Below, one piece after another: positions 5,192 through 8,021 of a stretch of DNA of 8,021 bases (positions are counted from its first letter, which is position 1; every line of letters starts with the position of its first letter). The notes below the pieces were generated by a model. The model did no database searches, had not been told where the DNA came from, and saw nothing but the letters and a program-made list of their open reading frames with translations. Source of the DNA: Clostridium sp. CAG:575 (GTDB lineage: Bacteria > Bacillota > Clostridia > TANB77 > CAG-508); contig FR884558.1 in the NCBI GenBank assembly GCA_000435535.1, forward strand, positions 32,515-40,535, in the 5' to 3' direction. A program made the position numbers and the translations under genes.

Positions 5192-6953
5192 AATGAGATA
5201 AATCATCATCATTAGTTTCAATATTTTCTTTTTTATTAGGATTATAATGACCAATAATATTGTTTTTTGTCTGATTATGTAATACTTCATAGTTCAAAAA
5301 TGAACGATAGAAATTAGTTATCAGTATAGATAGATTAGAAATATCTAGGGCATTAGAAATATTATTTAAATAATTATCTAATAAAGGTGAAACCATTTTT
5401 TTAAAAGCATCTAAGGAATCAATATTTTTAAAAAAGTCTTTTTTAAAAATATATTTATTACAATCAGCAGCATCATTTAAGTATTTTATAGAAGTTATTA
5501 CTGTATCTGCTGAAGTTTGGTCAAGTGTACTTTTAGGAAATTCCTCTGTATGTGCAATTTTATTTTTTTCTTTTTTAGGAGCAAATGACAAAGGAAAAGT
5601 ACCATAAGGATCTTGATCATCATATCTAGAGTTCAAAATAGACACTGATTTATCAATATTAGTTCCAACTTTTTCTTTTAATTCATCAGGACAAATTATA
5701 AGAATATCTCCTGCCCCATATGATATAATTTGAATATCATCAGGCGAAAAATTAAAAGATGTTTTATTATAATTTAAGTCCTTACAAAAACTCTTCAAAA
5801 ATAAAGAATTAGTATGATCTTTTCTAAAGTCAGTAGTATCATATCCATATGCAGAATTTGATAATTTGATTCCAGGGATAGATATATAAAAAGCATATAG
5901 AGGCTTTTTAGCTGAAGATATTTCATTTGCTAAATATAATTTAAAGTAAGATTTATTTAAGAAACCAGATGACTTATCATGTGTTAAATCTTGAGTTAAA
6001 ATATTTAACTTTTTGCTCAATTGTTTTATAGCATCATCAGACAATATATCTAAATTAACATTTTCTCTATCTGTTAGTAACATATGAATTAATTTTGCTG
6101 TATCTGGATCAATAATACTATTTAAATTATTAGTAGCGTTTTTACTTTCTGAGATATTGCCATTTTGACCAGCAACTGGTGAGGCAATATCATTACTTGT
6201 TGTATGTTCATTAAGTTTTTCTTTTAATAAAGAAGATATTGCAGGTAATAAGAAAGAAGAAATATCTTTAATTTGTTCTGCAGTAAAATCTAAATTACTA
6301 GAAGGCCTTAAAGTTTGCAAAAAATTATATGTTATAACATTAATATGATTAGTTATTTTAGCCCAGTTTTGCTTTTGTTCATTAGAAGTATTATTAGGAG
6401 CTTTTAAAGCTAAAAAACTATCTTCTATTATTTGAGTAGGTGAATCATGTTCATTTCTATAAGCTTTTCTTTTTGAAACTTCATGAATTGCCAAATCCAA
6501 TATTTCTTTTAGACTTCCATTAGAGCTATCTTCAGAAGCAAGTTCAATTGACAAACCATAAATGGATTCAGAATGCTCTTTTAAACTTTTGCTTATTTCT
6601 TCAGTAAAAGGTGTACAATCATCTACAGTACAATTAGGAAGGACAAAACAAAATTCATCTCCACCTAACCTAAGCGTAAGAGCATTAGCTGGAAGAATAC
6701 CTTGAATTAAGTACAAAGAATCTTGCATTGCTTTTGTTCCAACATCATGACCATATTTATTATTGATAATATTTAATTTATTAAAATCTCCAAAAATACA
6801 AGAATAAGGTCTTTTTTCTTTTTCATAATAACGGATAATTATATCCCAACTATATTGCTTACTAAAAGCATTATTTAGGTCAGGTTTTATGAAAATAGAA
6901 GCCTTATCTATCTGGCTATTTAGTTCTGATAATAAAACTGAACGTTCTTCCAT
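5190..6953 (-). CDS. Soluble GGDEF protein with an intact N-terminal and a degenerate C-terminal GGDEF-like domain
   Basis: This is a likely diguanylate cyclase or cyclic-di-GMP signalling protein, 587 residues with no membrane segment or signal peptide. The first GGDEF domain (about 35-165) has the metal-binding aspartate in FGDFNKLNIINNKYGHDVG (54-72) and the active-site motif RLGGDEFCFVLPN (95-107). The RxxD product-inhibition site expected a few residues before GGDEF is absent. A helical and asparagine-rich linker follows (about 170-315). A second, degenerate domain (about 325-450) is suggested by SSGFLNKSYF (328-337, cf. TGLLNRRYF), FYISIPGIKLSNSAYGYD (355-372) and ISYGAGDILIICPD (410-423), where GGDEF has become GAGDI. 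CTCCTT at 6965-6970 is its ribosome site read on this strand. There is no known sensor domain, and the ends align with no other family I recognise. Confidence 0.85.
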   Translation of the reverse strand: MEERSVLLSELNSQIDKASIFIKPDLNNAFSKQYSWDIIIRYYEKEKRPYSCIFGDFNKLNIINNKYGHDVGTKAMQDSLYLIQGILPANALTLRLGGDEFCFVLPNCTVDDCTPFTEEISKSLKEHSESIYGLSIELASEDSSNGSLKEILDLAIHEVSKRKAYRNEHDSPTQIIEDSFLALKAPNNTSNEQKQNWAKITNHINVITYNFLQTLRPSSNLDFTAEQIKDISSFLLPAISSLLKEKLNEHTTSNDIASPVAGQNGNISESKNATNNLNSIIDPDTAKLIHMLLTDRENVNLDILSDDAIKQLSKKLNILTQDLTHDKSSGFLNKSYFKLYLANEISSAKKPLYAFYISIPGIKLSNSAYGYDTTDFRKDHTNSLFLKSFCKDLNYNKTSFNFSPDDIQIISYGAGDILIICPDELKEKVGTNIDKSVSILNSRYDDQDPYGTFPLSFAPKKEKNKIAHTEEFPKSTLDQTSADTVITSIKYLNDAADCNKYIFKKDFFKNIDSLDAFKKMVSPLLDNYLNNISNALDISNLSILITNFYRSFLNYEVLHNQTKNNIIGHYNPNKKENIETNDDDLSH

Positions 6954-6988
6954 AAAAATAATTACTCCTTGATTTATAAATTATTTAT

Positions 6989-7017
6989 ATAATAGCACAA
7001 AAAAATCGTGAAATCAA
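6989..7017 (-). promoter_or_regulatory. Probable sigma-A promoter of the GGDEF gene
   Basis: Read on the minus strand, TTGATT (7012-7017) and TATTAT (6989-6994) are 17 bases apart and match four of six and five of six consensus bases. The promoter is divergent from that of the glycosylase gene. The two -35 regions face each other across about 11 bases. Confidence 0.55.
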
Positions 7018-7028
7018 TAAAAAACAAA

Positions 7029-7058
7029 TTGAATTATAACATAAATTTATGTTATAAT
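7029..7058 (+). promoter_or_regulatory. Probable sigma-A promoter of the glycosylase gene
   Basis: TTGAAT (7029-7034) matches four of six -35 bases, and TATAAT (7053-7058) is a perfect -10, with an 18-base spacer. The leader is short, and the ribosome site GGGAG (7080-7084) lies about eight bases before the start codon. Confidence 0.65.
7033..7058. promoter_or_regulatory. 26-bp perfect palindrome over the glycosylase promoter, candidate operator
   Basis: The half-site ATTATAACATAAA (7033-7045) is followed directly by its exact reverse complement (7046-7058), with no gap or mismatch. It covers the end of the -35 element, the whole spacer and the -10 element of the glycosylase promoter. It ends 15 bases inside the divergent promoter's -35. 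A bound dimeric regulator would block RNA polymerase. The regulator is unknown. Confidence 0.6.
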
Positions 7059-7092
7059 AAACAAAAATATTATGTAACGGGAGAAAAAATAC

Positions 7093-7959
7093 ATGAAGCA
7101 AGAAAAAATTTTATTAAAAGATGTGAATTCATTTGAATTAGAAGATATTTTTGAATGTGGACAATGTTTTAGATGGACAAAAATGGAAGACGGAAGTTAC
7201 ACAGGAATAATAAAAGATGGGGTAATAAATATAAAAAAGAACAATGAAGAAATAGAAATTAATGGAAAATGTAACAGAGATTTAAAAACAGTAGTAACTG
7301 AATATTTTGACCTAGAAAGAGATTATAAAGAAATAAAAAAAGAACTAATAAAAATTGATGAATATATGAAACAGAGTATAGAACATGGAAAAGGAATAAG
7401 AATATTAAACCAAGACTTGTGGGAAACAACAATATCATTTATAATATCAGCAAATAACAATATTCCAAGAATAAAAGGAATAATAGAAAGACTTTCTCAA
7501 AAATATGGAGAACCAATAGAATTTCAAGGAAAAACATATTACACATTTCCAACACCAGAACAATTAAAGGATGTAACAGTAGAAGAATTTAGAAAATTAG
7601 GATTAGGTTTTAGAGATATTAGGCTATATGAAACAACACATATGATACTAGAAAATAAAGTAAATTTAGAAGAGTTAAAACAAAATAAAAACACAGAAGA
7701 AGTAAGGAATCAACTGTTAACATTATCAGGAGTGGGACCCAAAGTTGCAGATTGCATTCTACTATTTTCTGACTTAAAAAGATTTGATGTATTCCCGATT
7801 GATGTATGGGTAAGAAGAGTAATGAATGAATTATACATAAAAAAAGATGATGAAACAAAAGTAAATAAAAAAGAAATAGAAAAAATAGCAGAAGAAAAAT
7901 TTGGAGATTTAAAAGGAATAGCACAACAATATTTGTTTTATTGGAGACGTGAAAGCTAA
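7093..7959 (+). CDS. 8-oxoguanine DNA glycosylase/AP lyase (OGG1 type)
   Basis: This is a base-excision repair enzyme that removes 8-oxoguanine paired with cytosine and nicks the resulting abasic site. The N-terminal OGG-type domain (about 1-110) includes the conserved FECGQCFRW (20-28). The HhH-GPD core contains QDLWETTISFIISANNNI (residues 107-124) and the helix-hairpin-helix LSGVGPKVADC (211-221). It supplies the catalytic Schiff-base lysine K217 and the aspartate D237 in FPIDVWVRR. Human OGG1 uses K249 and D268 in the equivalent places. The length of 288 residues fits the clostridial OGG group, which differs from MutM and MutY. GGGAG precedes ATG 7093. The gene is divergent from the GGDEF gene and has its own promoter overlapped by a palindrome, suggesting regulated expression, possibly by oxidative or DNA-damage signals (inference). 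Confidence 0.94.
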   Translation: MKQEKILLKDVNSFELEDIFECGQCFRWTKMEDGSYTGIIKDGVINIKKNNEEIEINGKCNRDLKTVVTEYFDLERDYKEIKKELIKIDEYMKQSIEHGKGIRILNQDLWETTISFIISANNNIPRIKGIIERLSQKYGEPIEFQGKTYYTFPTPEQLKDVTVEEFRKLGLGFRDIRLYETTHMILENKVNLEELKQNKNTEEVRNQLLTLSGVGPKVADCILLFSDLKRFDVFPIDVWVRRVMNELYIKKDDETKVNKKEIEKIAEEKFGDLKGIAQQYLFYWRRES

Positions 7960-7977
7960 TAGATACAAAAACGAGAA

Positions 7978-8021
7978 GAGGGAAGAGGGAAAGAGGGACG
8001 TTCCTTGATTTTCCCATTTTG
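7978..8021 (+). repeat. Edge of a possible REP-like intergenic repeat
   Basis: GAGGGA occurs three times at 7978-7983, 7985-7990 and 7993-7998. GGGAAA (7987-7992) is complementary to TTTCCC (8010-8015), and between them GGA (7996-7998) can pair with TCC (8002-8004). The composition is far more G-rich than its surroundings. It begins right after the glycosylase stop and is cut off by the window edge, so the family cannot be established. Confidence 0.35.

Noticed and set aside
7033..7058. PerR or LexA box in the glycosylase promoter
   Set aside because: The PerR box is two 7-base arms with one central base (TTATAATnATTATAA), and Bacillus LexA sites are CGAAC-N4-GTTCG. The palindrome here fits neither spacing nor core.
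6954..7092. Cyclic-di-GMP riboswitch near the GGDEF gene
   Set aside because: Neither leader is long enough, nor does either contain the conserved GEMM-type core. Only promoters, the palindrome and ribosome sites are visible.
7619..8017. Long open frame on the minus strand opposite the glycosylase gene
   Set aside because: Its product is a low-complexity Leu/Phe-rich string, as expected from the complement of Lys/Glu-rich coding DNA. The plus-strand gene has clear catalytic motifs.

Overview
The window is very A+T-rich DNA from a low-G+C Gram-positive bacterium. It is most likely an anaerobic, ancestrally spore-forming member of the Clostridia. Support comes from the sporulation genes spoIIID and yabG, the yabG-veg gene order shared with Bacillus and Clostridium, strong GGAGG-type ribosome binding sites, sigma-A promoters, AGA/ATA/TTA-biased codons and a clostridial-type OGG1 glycosylase. 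I do not assign a species.

Layout. Positions 1-309 hold a possible sigma-E promoter edge and spoIIID, whose frame is broken by one extra base. A 141-residue protein of unknown function (319-744) follows and ends in a strong terminator. Next comes a likely sigma-K promoter and yabG (923-1760), a spore-coat protease gene that is also split by one extra base. Then come veg (1928-2230) behind a textbook consensus promoter, rnc (RNase III, 2333-3004) and a radical SAM protein (3106-4185). A YitT-family membrane protein (4265-5113) has its ribosome binding site inside a long hairpin. A convergent GGDEF protein (5190-6953, minus strand) shares a terminator with it. An 8-oxoguanine glycosylase (7093-7959) is divergent from the GGDEF gene, and its promoter is covered by a 26-bp perfect palindrome. 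The last 45 bases look like the edge of an intergenic repeat.

The main point of interest is that both recognisable sporulation genes carry a one-base excess immediately before a conserved glycine codon. In both, this creates an in-frame CGG codon and a stop one or two codons later, while the sequence on both sides remains well conserved. CGG occurs in frame only three times in the window: at these two sites and once in the unknown 141-residue gene. All the non-sporulation genes are intact. Possible explanations are programmed +1 frameshifting or four-base decoding at CGG, recent decay of sporulation in this lineage, slippage at a homopolymer (spoIIID only), or sequence error. The window alone cannot decide between them.

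The remaining genes are housekeeping or accessory functions: RNA processing, RNA or cofactor modification, a membrane protein, second-messenger signalling and oxidative DNA repair. Each has mostly its own promoter or terminator, and no long operon is visible.
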